Shown piece after piece: positions 49,480 to 61,654 of a DNA stretch of 64,000 nucleotides. The stretch covers positions 62,001-126,000 of the forward strand of contig WACJ01000430.1 in the NCBI GenBank assembly GCA_008973525.1, given 5' to 3'. Each line of letters starts with the position of its first letter. Positions within the stretch are counted from its first letter, which is position 1. The position numbers and the translations under genes are program-made. The notes beneath the pieces are model-generated. The model had not been told where the DNA came from. It saw nothing but the letters and a program-made list of their open reading frames with translations, and did no database searches. Source of the DNA: Stenopsyche tienmushanensis (Eukaryota > Arthropoda > Insecta > Trichoptera > Stenopsychidae).

Positions 49480-50590
49480 TTAATAACATACAATTTCAAT
49501 AATCACATTAAATGAATTATTAAACATAATTTTTTATATTATTTAGCAACAGAATTATATTTTGTCATCCCTGAAGTTAACATTTCATTAGCAAAATAAT
49601 ATTAGTTCAATTATTCCAATTATTATTAAAATAATGCAATTATAGATATTACAACCGTATTTAGAAGATCGTTAAACATGTTTTCATGACTGCTATTTTA
49701 TATATTATATATATATTATTTTATTTAATCGATATATATGCTTTAATGATTTCATCATTTAGACACGGATATAGCTTTATAGGGTTGGTAATAATAAAAA
49801 TGCATTATGTAATGTGTTTAGCATATCCATAATCAGATTCATCAAAATTCTAAAATCTCAATGACGTATATCAATACAAAAAAATACAGATTTTATAAAT
49901 CAATAGCTTCCTTAAATGAATATACGTCACTTTTAAAGATCAGCCCTCTAGAATGTAACCTTCAACAAAAAAGCTTTCACTTCCGCAGAAAAAACTCAAA
50001 AACACTACCTGTTATCAAACTGGATATTACATTTCAAAACTTACGATCAGGTTGAATATAATCGATAAGCGATTACTTTTATTTCCTACATTGTGTAATG
50101 ATGTATTTTAAATTATATTTCAAGCCTTATATAAGATATCGTCGTTGTTAATGAACTACAAATATGTGACCTATGATGTAATTCAAGCGAATCATTGAAG
50201 CACTCCAAACTCTATATGCTGCGAACAAATCACATGATCTACGTATGAGATGAAATTTACGTCATTGATTTTTTTTCAAACATACGACGACAAACAAAAG
50301 CCGTAAGACATGCATTTAATCCTAGAAAGATCGATAAATAGTCATATTAAACGCGGATTTATTTGCTTTATTATAATAAGAAATAAACATACATAACTCA
50401 TTGGTAAAATAAAATATTAATTTCTTTTAGATAGATTTATAATGAATCGCAAATTTAGCGTATACAAACAAATGTCATTGGTTCTGTGTAAATTAAATTA
50501 ATGTATATATCATACTACGAAGCCCCGTATAGCACATTCAGTAGGGTTCTTAACCCCTAAAGGAGTACTATCCCAGCATCTGGGATCCCC
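49480..50590. other. AT-rich DNA
   Basis: Nothing is recognised up to about 50510. A GC-richer stretch then begins near 50515 (TTAACCCCTAAAGGAG at about 50549) and leads into the repeat at 50600. Confidence 0.45.
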
Positions 50591-50599
50591 CCTCCACTT

Positions 50600-50755
50600 A
50601 TTCGAAAGAGCACTCTTGTACATTGAGCTCGGAGATAGACAGAGACAGAGAGAGAACATAGCGCAGTACGGGAGACAGAGACGCAGAGCTTCCCCGCATA
50701 CATCGCACGATTGTATAAATCGTAAGCCCAAATTTATCGACTAATAATGATTTCG
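50600..50755. repeat. Hairpin-element family, internal copy
   Basis: GAAAGAGCACTCTTGTACATTG, TCGGAGATAGACAGAGAC and CCAAATTTATCGACTAATAA match 57918-58022 in the same order, with a 30-base purine-rich extra segment here. The AGCACTCTTG part is also in the spacer of the hairpin at 25647. The outer arm is missing or replaced. Confidence 0.6.
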
Positions 50756-51009
50756 ATGACCGAATATTGTGTGCTATCGACAGTGTGTATTTATTTAGTT
50801 GCTTGCTGTTCGTTACTGCTTGTTGAATGAGTCTTTGTCCGATTATCATTTCCTTCTATAGCAGGAGCAAATGAATCATTATTTTGTATTGTTGTCTTTA
50901 AAATTGTCTTACGCTGATAGGAGCTGACAGAAAGTAATCGGTGTAAAGCGATTATGGCATCAATGACATCATCGATTTTAAATTTGCTCAATCGCTATAC
51001 ATTGTATAA

Positions 51010-51185
51010 TGATTGAAAATTTGGACATGAGAAAGCTCTGCGCAAAATATGGGTCGCATTTGCTTATAATGTAACAAAAATAAAGTCCTATTGATGCTTC
51101 AATCGAGAGTGTGGCGATGTTTCACAGCAATAAGGCTGAATTTTTGCATCAATTCAGGATGCAACATGGGTCCATCACTTAACAC
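51010..51185 (+). mobile_element. Mariner transposase fragment
   Basis: The + strand reads ENLDMRKLCAKYGSHLLIM, then QK and DASIESVAMFHSNKAEFLHQ with in-frame stops. This is the mariner linker between the DNA-binding and catalytic domains. It resembles the fragment at 28925-29450. Only about 55 codons remain. Confidence 0.6.
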
Positions 51186-51200
51186 CTGAGACAAAAGAAC

Positions 51201-51244
51201 ATGGGGATCCTCCACTGACCCGAGCTGTTTATTGTTCCCACTAT
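51201..51244 (-). repeat. 44-bp dispersed repeat, copy 2
   Basis: ATGGGGATCCTCCACTGACC and the following bases match 18775-18818 (40 of 44). The copy lies directly after a mariner fragment and before a G-run, in a 350-base GC-rich block with a 120-codon minus frame (51099-51461) of unknown nature. Confidence 0.6.
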
Positions 51245-51297
51245 TTGAGACAATTCCATCTCTCTCAACAAAAGTGTACAGAAAGGTGTTTTTATGG

Positions 51298-51312
51298 GTG
51301 GGGGGGGGGGGG
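51298..51312. repeat. Poly-G tract
   Basis: An almost pure run of G after GTGGGTG, notable in a window this rich in A and T. Its length may be unreliable in the assembly. Confidence 0.7.
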
Positions 51313-51469
51313 AGTGTAAACGTGTAAGTGTAAGCGACATTTGGCGTGAACCACCTATGTAAGTTAGGGGGGAGCCTCTGAGGAGGCTTCCGTGATCGTA
51401 CAAGTACGCATTTATCGCCGAAAATAGCGCAAAAAGCCCTAATAAAAAGCGGAGTGACCATAAGGTCTG

Positions 51470-52160
51470 TGCGTCCAACCGGTCTGCTATTCTAACCGCT
51501 GACATAACGAATGAGCGCCAAAACGATTACGAGTGGGTTGTTTAAATTTTACAATCGGTCGAAAATACTATTGTCTTTATTTTATTGCGGGCTTATGCCG
51601 GCTGTTTCGACCCAATATTTAAGCGAAATCGAAGAAAAAAGGGATTAGACAACTTAGTATATATTAGAAAAACGGGCATAATCAATCAGTATTTATGAAA
51701 TGTGAAGTAGAATGGTCGAGCAAAATAAAAACCGGATCGGTATTCCGCGTTTTGCGCCCCAAGCCCAGTTGCATCCATGGCGGGCGCCTGCTTTGTCACC
51801 CCTTTTTACGGCCCTGATCTTTATCTACGATATAACTATTAGAGATAAATGATTTGATTATAATGATTTTAAATATTTATTAGATAAGGTTCAAAATATA
51901 AATTAACTATAATTGTATTATATACCCACGAATATATATTGAAAAAATTTTGATATTTGAAGCCGATTTTCCATTGTTAGCTTTTGGTTGAAAGCTCTAT
52001 AAATTTCGTTTTATGGAGCGCTATTTGTGAAGCTTTTTCGTAAACTTTGTGATTCTTTCAGTGGAAGTATCTTCAATTAAAAAATATTACTTCACTTATC
52101 CAGCCAAGTTTTGACTTTTCTTTATGCTATTTATTGGTAAAATGTTCAACACATGTTCGC
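51470..52160. other. Mixed intergenic DNA
   Basis: A GC-richer remnant near 51730-51830 (CCATGGCGGGCGCCTGC) has no open frame or partner copy in the window. The rest is AT-rich. Confidence 0.4.
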
Positions 52161-52164
52161 AACT

Positions 52165-52570
52165 TCATCGTTTCGTTATCTCCAATGCTATTTCCACCAT
52201 ATTTGCTTCATTTTTCTCATCTTCCATTGGTGATTCAAAAATATTCTCGATATTCATATTGTTAAAGCCTTTATATATCTCTAGTATAGATTTACCATAT
52301 TCTGCTATTGTATCAGCTCTGTTATGAGCTAGTTCGATATGTCCACCATCGATCTTATTCAAAATTCATTGCAATAATTCCCTGATGAAATATGTTTTAA
52401 ATATAAATATGTTTCCCTAATCTATCTTCTGAAATAATAAATTGGTTTTCTATATACCAACTATTGGATGGCTTAAATGTTTGCAATAACTTGATGTATT
52501 ATCCAACATCTATATCATTTTGAAATCTATATTTACCAATATTTAACCCACTCTTATTTTCGTGTTTTTA
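52165..52570 (-). pseudogene. Decayed coding region, family unknown
   Basis: Two neighbouring minus-strand frames have the look of former protein. The first (52362 down to 52165) reads GGHIELAHNRADTIAEYGKS and later SPMEDEKNEANMVEIALEIT. Upstream of it (about 52560-52400), in another frame, are YIKLLQTFKPSNSWYIENQF and IISEDRLGKHIYI. A stop, a frame change and a second stop separate them. Charged-residue content is far above that of random AT-rich translation. I do not recognise the family, and no neighbouring terminal repeats were seen. Confidence 0.4.
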
Positions 52571-52579
52571 CGGAATTTA

Positions 52580-55239
52580 TAAATTAACACGGGTTTTACA
52601 ACGTGATCACCAGCGGGATTTTCCCCCAATTTTATCCAACCGTGCTAAAAATAAATTAGCTATGTAGGTCAAATAAAAATGGCTGTATCGAAATATTTTT
52701 TACATGTATATGATATTAACTAAGATTGTGTGTTTTATGTTTTTCATTATTTAAATATATACATTTTTATTGCTTTTCTAAGACTTTTAAGGTTGTGTGA
52801 TAGACTGTTATAATAACAAACATCTGCGATTAAATTATTTCTACGCCCTGTTTCAGAACTACATCATTCATGATCGAAGCAGATCCTAACTTTCTCGTGG
52901 TCACTGATTGCTTCAAACTATTATTGGACTTCTTCTACAATCAAACACTATCATATTCATAAATAATTAGATTATAAACACCATCTCGTCTATACGTTCA
53001 AATAAATTAATATTGAATAAACATTTCAGCTATCAGCTTCCAATTTCAATTAATTCTAAATAGTTTCAATTTAAAAAAGAGTTGTTTTAGAGAACTATTA
53101 ATATATTTTATAATAATATTAGAGCATTTCGCAGTTATTCTATTCATATTCAGATTTTTGAGCTCGCCAATAATTTATCAACTAAATATAAGTTAACAAA
53201 ACTGTTTTATAAACATTGTGAACATCTATTTGAATATTAAACTAGAACAGGATAATAACTACTGCTTATAAATAATTAACACTTGATCTGACGAGTCACA
53301 TATATATTTAAAAAATCATGGATTTAAAATCGAAAATATTAGACATAATTAAATTATTTTTGTTATAATGCTCAACAATGAAAAAAAATACTAAGATTCA
53401 TGCCTATCCTAATCAATTGATCAATTAGATTTGACCCTGCTTCTTTTTATAATGATCTTTGTATTATATCCAAGCAAAGAGCTTTTCGCATGCTCTGCGT
53501 GTCTTCTAGATCATTTACACTGCGAAAAAATCGTTTAAAAACTACATTTTTGAACGAATATATATTTATGCTAAAAACATAATCACCATTTTTTGCCTGG
53601 CTGTTTCCAAATAACAAGCTTAAAAACATATTACATTACGCTATGTAATACATTCAGTAAAATATTGATATAATCGATGACATGCGTTGCCATATTCAAA
53701 CTAGGAAAGAAGAAATATTCTTATTAAAATCGTATTACACCATATGTAAATATGTTGTTACTTATATGATTGAGATCAATAATGGATGCACCAAAAATTG
53801 CATAAATATGCTACGGTCGGTTCTTCGAATTCGCGCAAAATTAGCCTCAATGCATTTACGTATCAAATTTATTATCATATTATTTTAATTTAATTTAATT
53901 CCTTCTAACATAGTTAGAATAACTCCTTACTTATGATTAATTTGCTTAATTATGCTCAAAATCTTTTTCCTTGCAAGATACATGTTTAATACATTTTTGG
54001 TGCAACTATGTAATTCCATGTAGAAAGTATTAATATCTTACACAATGTGAAGGTATTTAATTTTTCAGTAAAAATATAATCCAAAAGAAATTATACGTCT
54101 ATTATGTATAATATAAAATACACAGTGTGATCAATTCAAGATATAAATAGTCGTAGATTAGATGAATACATCTCCGGAGCTTGAATCATAATTTGGGTAT
54201 CATTAAACATATAAAAACTATCAAAAGAAATTAATAAATACTCAAATTAGTATTATATTTACAAATAATTTGAGCATAAATTTGCCTTTTAATGGGCCTA
54301 GTTATTAATATCAAGATATAATCTTTGTATAATTATGTTCGACTACAGAAACAGCAGTCTAAAATTCACAACTTGTTAAAAATATACAGTCATCAAATAA
54401 TTATACAGTAATTGCAAATGATTATTTGTCACGAATGTTTTCCAATTCGAAGTAGGTCAATTCATCACGAACAATTTAATAAAAATATATTATGGATTAT
54501 TAATAATTTATTTCAATTTTGTATGTTTCAATCTCCTAAAATATGCAATTTTTTGCATAAAACTTCAAGATCAGGTGCTATGGGAATAAATAATGCATCT
54601 TAGCACCAACGTTCGTCTACTTTTAATTAAATCAAGCTAAAAATATATATAATTTAAATAGTCAATTTAAAGTATCGTTGAACCCAAGCTATTTCTTCCA
54701 ATGAAGAATACAACAATCGATTTTTAGTAATATTTTGTTGTACATAAAACATTATTAAATATATTTTCAGTCAGAATAAATTGAATAAATAAGATCTTTA
54801 CAATTTTAAGCCCTTTAAAATGCATTTATAACATGTAATTTCAATCATCGTCTGTTGAACCTTCTCCTTATTGCTCCATATCATCGGCGATTTTCATAGG
54901 ATATTTTTCTTCAGATTAAGCAATAAACGAAATAAGACTTTTGAAATAGATGAATTTTAATCTATTAGTGAGTTGCATAATTGTCATTATTTTAAATGAT
55001 ACAATTATTGCTGCAAGTTAAAGACTCATAGACGGCCCTGCCCGACTTTGCTAATTGCCTCAGTATTTAATTTTTCAAAATCAGGATAAATCCAGCTCCA
55101 GGCGATCAGCTTAAAATTTTAATTATTCCAATCTTTCAAATTTATTAGCACAGTGAAACCTTTTAATGACTAAAAATATTTTCAATCTTACATATGAATT
55201 CATTCTTATTTTCTGTTAATTTTGACCTGTTTGATAATA
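52580..55239. other. AT-rich DNA
   Basis: TTAACACGGG at about 52585 may be a TTAA-type end. A 60-codon minus frame at 53447-53629 contains NDLEDTQSMRKALCLDIIQ, unrecognised. Otherwise nothing is seen. Confidence 0.4.
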
Positions 55240-55353
55240 TTAACACATTGGCCACGGGAGTCATATCGCGTAGAAATTGTAAAAACATATTTTTTCGCGA
55301 AAATTATCATATCACTTAAAATTAGTCTATATAGGTGGTTAATTTCATACATA

Positions 55354-56573
55354 CACTATACTATCGATTGTCCGGACTAGTTCTGAGGAAGAAGGGCACG
55401 GATAATCCAAATCATCGAATTTTTACTTAGTTTCGAATATAATATCATATTGACAATAAAAAAATGTTTTATAATTTTAATACTCAGTATTTATTAGAAA
55501 CAAAATAATCGATATTTGCATCATCCATGCGATTAAAACCAGGATAATATAAATTACAATTGAGCCACTCTTTGATATTTTCCCTATCCACGTTTTCAAA
55601 ATATTTTAAATTGTCCAATAATCCACATATTTTAGATACAGTAAACCCCAGTAATCCAACTCCAGTCTAATCCGGCGCTCCCTGTAATCCGACATCTCAA
55701 TACAAGTTTATTACATATGCACGATAGAGCTTCGTTTATTTAAAAAAAATGCAAAAGTGTGTAATAATTTTTTTTGTTTTGTTTAAGTTTGTAATTAAGA
55801 GGCAAACTTTCAAGAAAGCTTAACATCCAGAGGTAGTGGAAGCTTTGTATATTTGGTTTCTTCAGGAAAGAAACAGACATACACCTATTTCTGAGCCCAT
55901 ATTGGCCATGAAAGCAAATTTGTTTTACAAGGATAACAAAAAATAAGACTTTTTAGCTAGCAAAAGATAGTTAAAACGCTTCAAAAATCGTCATGGAATA
56001 TGACGTTAATAAGTTTTCATATTTTGGTGCTATTATGGCCATTGTATTTATGACATTAATTCCATAATACACAAATACTCATTTCCAAAAAAATTCGGAT
56101 TACAAGAGGTCGGGGGTAGTACTCTATAGTCCGACAACTTCTTACGAAACGTTTGTAGGATTACCGCAGGTCTACTGTATATGATTTGCTTAATTCTCTT
56201 CAAAATGCATTAAATCTGTTTCCATATCAAGAAGTGAAGGCTTTATTTTCATGTTATTCAATATATAGCATCCATTATCCTTATTTTTTTACAGGAATTG
56301 ATCAAGTTGATTTTGACGATAAAGACATTTTGTTGATGATATTCGTATAACGTGTCGGTTCGTTGACTGGATCAAAGATGTCACATTAGGGGGCAAAAAT
56401 TTTGCAACCATAAGTTCATCGTTTGTTTTTAATATGCTTTTAATATGTCCTGAAACGGGCTTTTTCCTATCATTAAATTACAATAAATTAATTTTAAAAA
56501 ATCATTAATGTTTTTCAAGTACGAATAATTCGCAAAACGGATAATCTGCACGTGGATAATCGAGATTACACTG
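55354..56573 (-). mobile_element. Tigger/pogo-like element, interrupted by a second one
   Basis: The ends CACTATACTATCGATTGTCC (left) and CAGTGTAATCTCGATTATCC (right, reverse-complemented) agree at 15 of 20 and are flanked by TA. The minus strand encodes the C-terminal tail of a Tigger-type transposase: LLDNLKYFENVDRENIKEWL and GFNRMDDANIDYFV, preceded across the inserted element by NNMKIKPSLLDMETDLMHFE. Without the insert it is about 680 bp, so the DNA-binding and catalytic parts were deleted before the insertion. Confidence 0.7.
55639..56177 (+). mobile_element. Nested Tigger/pogo-like miniature element
   Basis: This is a 539-bp element with TA on both sides. Its ends are CAGTAAACCCCAGTAATCC and, reverse-complemented, CAGTAGACCTGCGGTAATCC. 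The + strand at about 55839-56000 encodes the CENP-B-type helix-turn-helix of a Tigger transposase (EALYIWFLQERNRHTPISEP, ILAMKANLFYKDNKK, and LKRFKNRHGI) with two stops. The catalytic domain is absent. It interrupts the tail coding of the surrounding element, so it is the younger insertion. Confidence 0.8.
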
Positions 56574-56809
56574 TAAATGATTTTTATTATCTTTAAGGCG
56601 TAAATTTTAAATAACATATTGAGAAACAGCTCTATTTCATGTATGAGTGCCGTTATTTGAAGAAAAAAAAGGCCTTGACAATTAAAAGTATCAGCTGTAA
56701 GAGTAGCAAAAAGAGATTTGTTAAAAAAATGTATGTAAAACGACGCACAACCTAAAACGCGGAATTCACAAATCCCGCGTACCCCGTAGCTAATGTGTTA
56801 ATATTTCCG

Positions 56810-57862
56810 ATCGATCATCTCAGTCCAGGTTTATCCTAATTTCCTGGATCTAAAAACGTAAATAAATAATTAAAATGTGTTATTCAAGCAATACGTTAAG
56901 TTATTCAAATTCACGTACAAGTGACTAATTCGCAATATTTTTTATTGATTATTTAAAATAATATAAATACTTTCGCCACTCATTAATTATTCTTGTTTCG
57001 CCCAATTATTTCATATTTTATTCTTGAGATTCGGTGATCTCATTTCAGCAGAAAACGAGATTGATAAATGATCGTTGATGCACGCGAATCGAAAGCAAAT
57101 ATTTACCATGATACGCGAACCCGAAATTCACGCCTAATGAACCAAACATGGAAATAAGCCTAATCTGGTCGACTCATTTCTTCCTGTTTCAACACTTGAC
57201 GAGGACAAGTGTCAATGTAATTATTTATAATTGATTGCCGCCAAGATTGCGACTCGTGACCGACTGTTTAAATTCTCCACTTTTTATACGCTCAAATGCC
57301 CCTTGCTAATTTGCTATTGCGATATGAATAAATAAGCTTCGATTGAAGTGCAACAAGCGAGCAACCAGGGAAAATTGCATTATATAACCGACTGAGAACA
57401 ATAAACTCTCGACATGCAAGTTCAATATGACAGTGCATTCGGCCGTCTGCGCGCATCACGAATAATGGAATTATTTATTCATGTCAAGGTACAGCTTCTT
57501 GTCTAATAGCTTTGCTGCCAAGTCTTCTACTATGCCACTTTAAAGACCTGAAATATTTACGAACCGAGCTAATAATTTATCACAATATTTATACGTGTCA
57601 GTATAAATTTTGTACTGCAATACAAATTCATGAATGTAAGTCGGGGATATTCCCTAATGCCACCAAATAATTCACCTTAGTATTAAGCTGCAATCAAATG
57701 AAGTCATTCGGGCTGTCAATGCTCTCAAAATAAATTATACTATGAAAATGATTATGAAACAAGGAAATATATCATTATGAATTTTTCAATTCAAACACAG
57801 TACTGATGATGACAAAACGCTGAAATTATCAACCCCAAAAAAAAAAAAAAAATTACTATTAA
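56810..57862. other. Intergenic DNA, slightly less AT-rich
   Basis: No open frame or repeat is recognised. The evenly mixed composition at 57020-57500 differs from the surrounding AT tracts and could be conserved non-coding DNA, which cannot be judged without another species. A poly-A run is at 57837-57852. Confidence 0.35.
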
Positions 57863-58025
57863 CCTGTATAGTAGGATGATCGCCTATTTGCGAGCGAATT
57901 CCAGTTGTTCATAAAAAGCACTCTTGTACGTTGAACTCGGAGAGAGACAGAGACGAAGAATTTCCTGCGTACATCGTATAATTGTATAGATCGTTAACCC
58001 AAATTTATCGACTAATAATGATGTA
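57863..58025 (+). mobile_element. TTAA-flanked element related to the 25.6-kb hairpin
   Basis: It begins directly after TTAA (57859-57862) with CCTGTATAGTAGGATGATCG and follows the 25647 arm (CTATTTGCGAGCGAATTCCAG). It then continues with the internal sequence shared with 50600-50755. No inverted right arm is found, so it is a truncated copy that preserves more of the family's interior. Confidence 0.65.
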
Positions 58026-58029
58026 TAAA

Positions 58030-61000
58030 TGATATAATGAATCGATTTCAAGTGTATTGTTTATGTCTACTGTTTCGAATTTCTAAGCCATGAAACGCTT
58101 TCTTCTTTTCATTTTCGACCCTGGCATTTTCCGACCATAACCATTCTCTTACTAGAAGTTCCCGGATTTTTTTGATTTTACTATAAAAAAATACTGATAT
58201 GTTTGCAGAAAAAGTATGTTTTTCAATCGAATGAAGGTATGGGATAAGTACAGTGAAATCTTAAACAGTTTCCGAAAAGTGAATCCAGCGTCTCATTATT
58301 ACGTATTTCTATAACGATTTACTGATGTTAACATTATGAACGTCTTTCTATAATATCTTCCAGACGATAACTGTCTAAATATCTTACGAGATTGACCTCG
58401 AAACTTACATTCCTACCCTTGTCTATTCACACTTTCTTATTTTGACTTTGTTTTCGTTAGTTTGGCTAATAATAGAGTAATTGGTGAACTTTATCGATCT
58501 AAGATAAATAACACCTGAGAGAAGATGTGCCATATGTCGCATTCTGATCGTTCGTGTTTATCTCATGATTTATAAAATCAAATCGCTATTCCTTCTGTTT
58601 AAGTTTCGACTATCGAATTTGGGCCCCGTGAAAAACAACACAGATTCAGGCTGGACGACGAGAGTGTTAACTAATATTCAATGGTATGCTTACGCAGAGA
58701 AAGGTCTTTCAAAATCCAAAATGGTCAAGTAGGAAAAATCCTTTTAAAAGTCGTAGAATTCGCAATTGTCTATAATTGGAATATCATTATTTCCTCGTCG
58801 AATCCAATATGCTGAAGAAAAACAGTAAAGATCGAGTCTTATAATAGCAACAAAAAATAGAATTCGCTGAATCGACCTGCGTAAACTGGCATTATTAAAT
58901 TAATTACACTCGATACATGTATGCCAACAATACTCCCACGACTGGTTTATGAATCATTGCACTGCCAATTATAATTATTCTCTAAAATATACTTAGAAGA
59001 TGAACTACAACAGAATATGTGTTTAATACTGGTTTCAATCCTTATTAGAAAATGTGATGTCAAGGCAAACCACATCCTTGATAAAAAATATACACATACT
59101 TTGTATTATTTCCTTTATTTCCCTGAGATCATTTATTATCCATAATCATATGCTGCGTAATATGGCGTTTTAATAAACATCGCACCATAAATCAATGCAA
59201 AAATTTTCATTTTCAAAAAATCGCAATTCAAGAATGCTCGACATCCGGAACTAAGGCTATGGTTAAAGCCGCTGTTACGACCCATTGCACTGACTATCGC
59301 CGAAGGCTGCTGGTTCCATCGACCAGAACTTCGGTTTCGCTACTCTAACGATAGACAAACAACTGGGGAAGAAAGACAAATAAGTTGAACTTTTTACAGG
59401 CTAAATTCACGACTTCAAACAGGGTCGTGCCAATACTTCCGCAAATGCAGCCTTGCCTTATCGAACTTGCGGAAATACAACCAAGCTGCAACGGCGATCT
59501 TGACTACGTATAAAAGACACAAGCCAATTAAGAAGGTCTAATTTTATGCTTAAGCAAACTTTTTATATTCATAAATTAAGGCTCGTTGATATTTATGATA
59601 TTTCATGGCTAATAATATTTGAAATTGCAAAGCCCGTGGCATACTGAAAAACCAATCTTCATATGGACTCCGACTATAATAATATTTAACTATTTTAAAT
59701 TTTTAGCATACATTTACCAACACTGGCACATTTATAATCAACTCAATGTATAGATGATGTAATTAGCGAATCGTGATGCTGCAGTGCGCGCTCTCAATCG
59801 CATGCCCAATGAAGCTACACACCAAAATCGAACAAACAGCTATTTTTGCATCCTAAATGTTATAAATAAATATTAATAATATTAAAATCTTGCTATTTTT
59901 TGATGATAATATTACTCAAATAATAAATATTGTCTTTATTTTGTAAAAATGTCTATTTTAATATTAATACTGTTATGCCTTTAATTTATTATTTCCATTA
60001 CTTCCACTTCGTTATTTATTCAAAGCTTTTTTTATACTGTATATATATATCAATAACATTGTGAGCAAACATATATAAGAGTCTTGGAAAGTCATGCATA
60101 TGTATCAATAAACACATTTCACGCTTATAGCGAGCACATATATTATCAAACCTTCGCATTGATTCAATTCAGTGATACATGATATGTCGACCTTCGTTTT
60201 AGAATATCAATATGAATTTATGAGAAAATCAGTAACATGATCGCACATCTTGATCGCTATCTAATTTCACATATTTGTCCCATACAAAAGAAATGAACAG
60301 ATGCAACAATGCAAGATTAAATAGCCATTAATTTTAATTGGCATGACATTGCTAGAAACTTTGGAAAGCTATATAAATTGTGCTAAATTCTACTTTTTTG
60401 TTGATTTTTTTTTTCATTGTTACAATTCTGCAAAGTTATTCATCGCAAATCAAATTTTAAAAAACGTGATTACTTTGACGATGATTTTCATAAGAACAAT
60501 GAAATTTAATTCGCCTATAAAAACTATCGAAATTAATGCTTTTATAACAGCAAACTCATCATGACTGTATTGATTGATGAAAACATTTCCTATTTTTTTC
60601 CCCTCCCATGAACAATCGACAAAGTCTTATAAAAAGTTTAGATTTTGAACCTTGTTATAAATATACAAACTATAATTTAACAAAACAGCCGCAAAAAAGT
60701 TCGATTTCACCACAATACATAGTATTTAATTCCATGCAACCAAAGACCTTAGTACCGATTTCATTAAATTTCATCCATAGAATAAAATCGAATAGATCGA
60801 CCTACAGACGTTCAATTAAAACATATCAAACTCGATCATCGTCATCATCTTAAGTAGCAACAGCTGATGGACTCAATACCGACATGAAGCCAAAGAATCA
60901 TCACTTACATAATTTATATAATCAACAATACAAACATTGAAGTGCACATAAGAAGCCGAGGAGAATTTATCATACACAGTATTTATTACCCATAATTGCA

Positions 61001-61650
61001 TAATTGAAGCTCCAACTAAGCATTGAAGACGAAGAAAAATCATGAAAAATATCCTACACTTTTAGAATTTACACATTTACCGATGTTTGAAAATCAGATT
61101 AAATTGCAATGAAATTATGCATTAATGTATGCAGGAAGCCGAAGATATTATGCATTGATACAATCATGCATATAGGAAATCAAATGCTATTTAATGAATG
61201 ATTTATGCCGATATTGTTAATGAATGTTGCAACACATTATGTGACATAATGCACTCTAATTTCCTGTTCGCCGTGTACCTTGAAATAGTATATCAATTTA
61301 ACCTAAGCACCCCGAAGGTGGGTCACTTCCGTTTCTTATCCGCCATTCTCATAAGTTGTTTACAAAATATTACCGGTTTCTAATTTTAATGGTTTTGTTT
61401 GTTTAATAATGTTTACAGCCATTAATAAAAATGTTGTCCGAGTTTAAAATCGTATTTTTTTTATTTCATCATTAGCCGAGGACTTAAAATTAGGATCAAA
61501 AAATAATATCAAATGATTTCCGTGGAAATGCTTAAAAATGTGTTAATATTAATTTGTATCGAGACACGGTTCAAGAAACACTTATTTATTGTTTCCGATA
61601 GAAAGAAAGAGATGCATTCGTTATTTTTGTTTTGAATTGTGTATGCCTTA
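58030..61650. other. Intergenic DNA, no gene seen
   Basis: A GC-richer patch at about 59230-59510 has no useful open frame. The + frames at 60343-60564 and 60608-60853 are AT-driven and without motifs. Short runs of TA and poly-A are scattered. Confidence 0.45.
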
Positions 61651-61654
61651 AATC

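Larger units (their letters stand above)
55240..56801. mobile_element. Composite bounded by inverted TTAACACATT ends
   Basis: The left boundary reads TTAACACATTGGCCACGGGA. The right boundary, reverse-complemented, reads TTAACACATTAGCTACGGGG. That is 17 of 20 identical, including TTAA, as for a TTAA-targeting element. The ends enclose 1562 bp, most of which is explained by a Tigger-like element (55354-56573) that carries another inside it. Without these, about 340 bp of host element remain, which suits a miniature TTAA element hit by later insertions. No piggyBac transposase is present. Confidence 0.55.

Noticed and set aside
51099..51505. 120- and 108-codon minus frames as genes
   Set aside because: They cross the poly-G tract, a mariner fragment and a dispersed repeat, so they are repeat-derived.
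59230..59510. Coding exon in the GC-richer patch
   Set aside because: All frames are stopped or motif-free, and no credible splice pair bounds it.
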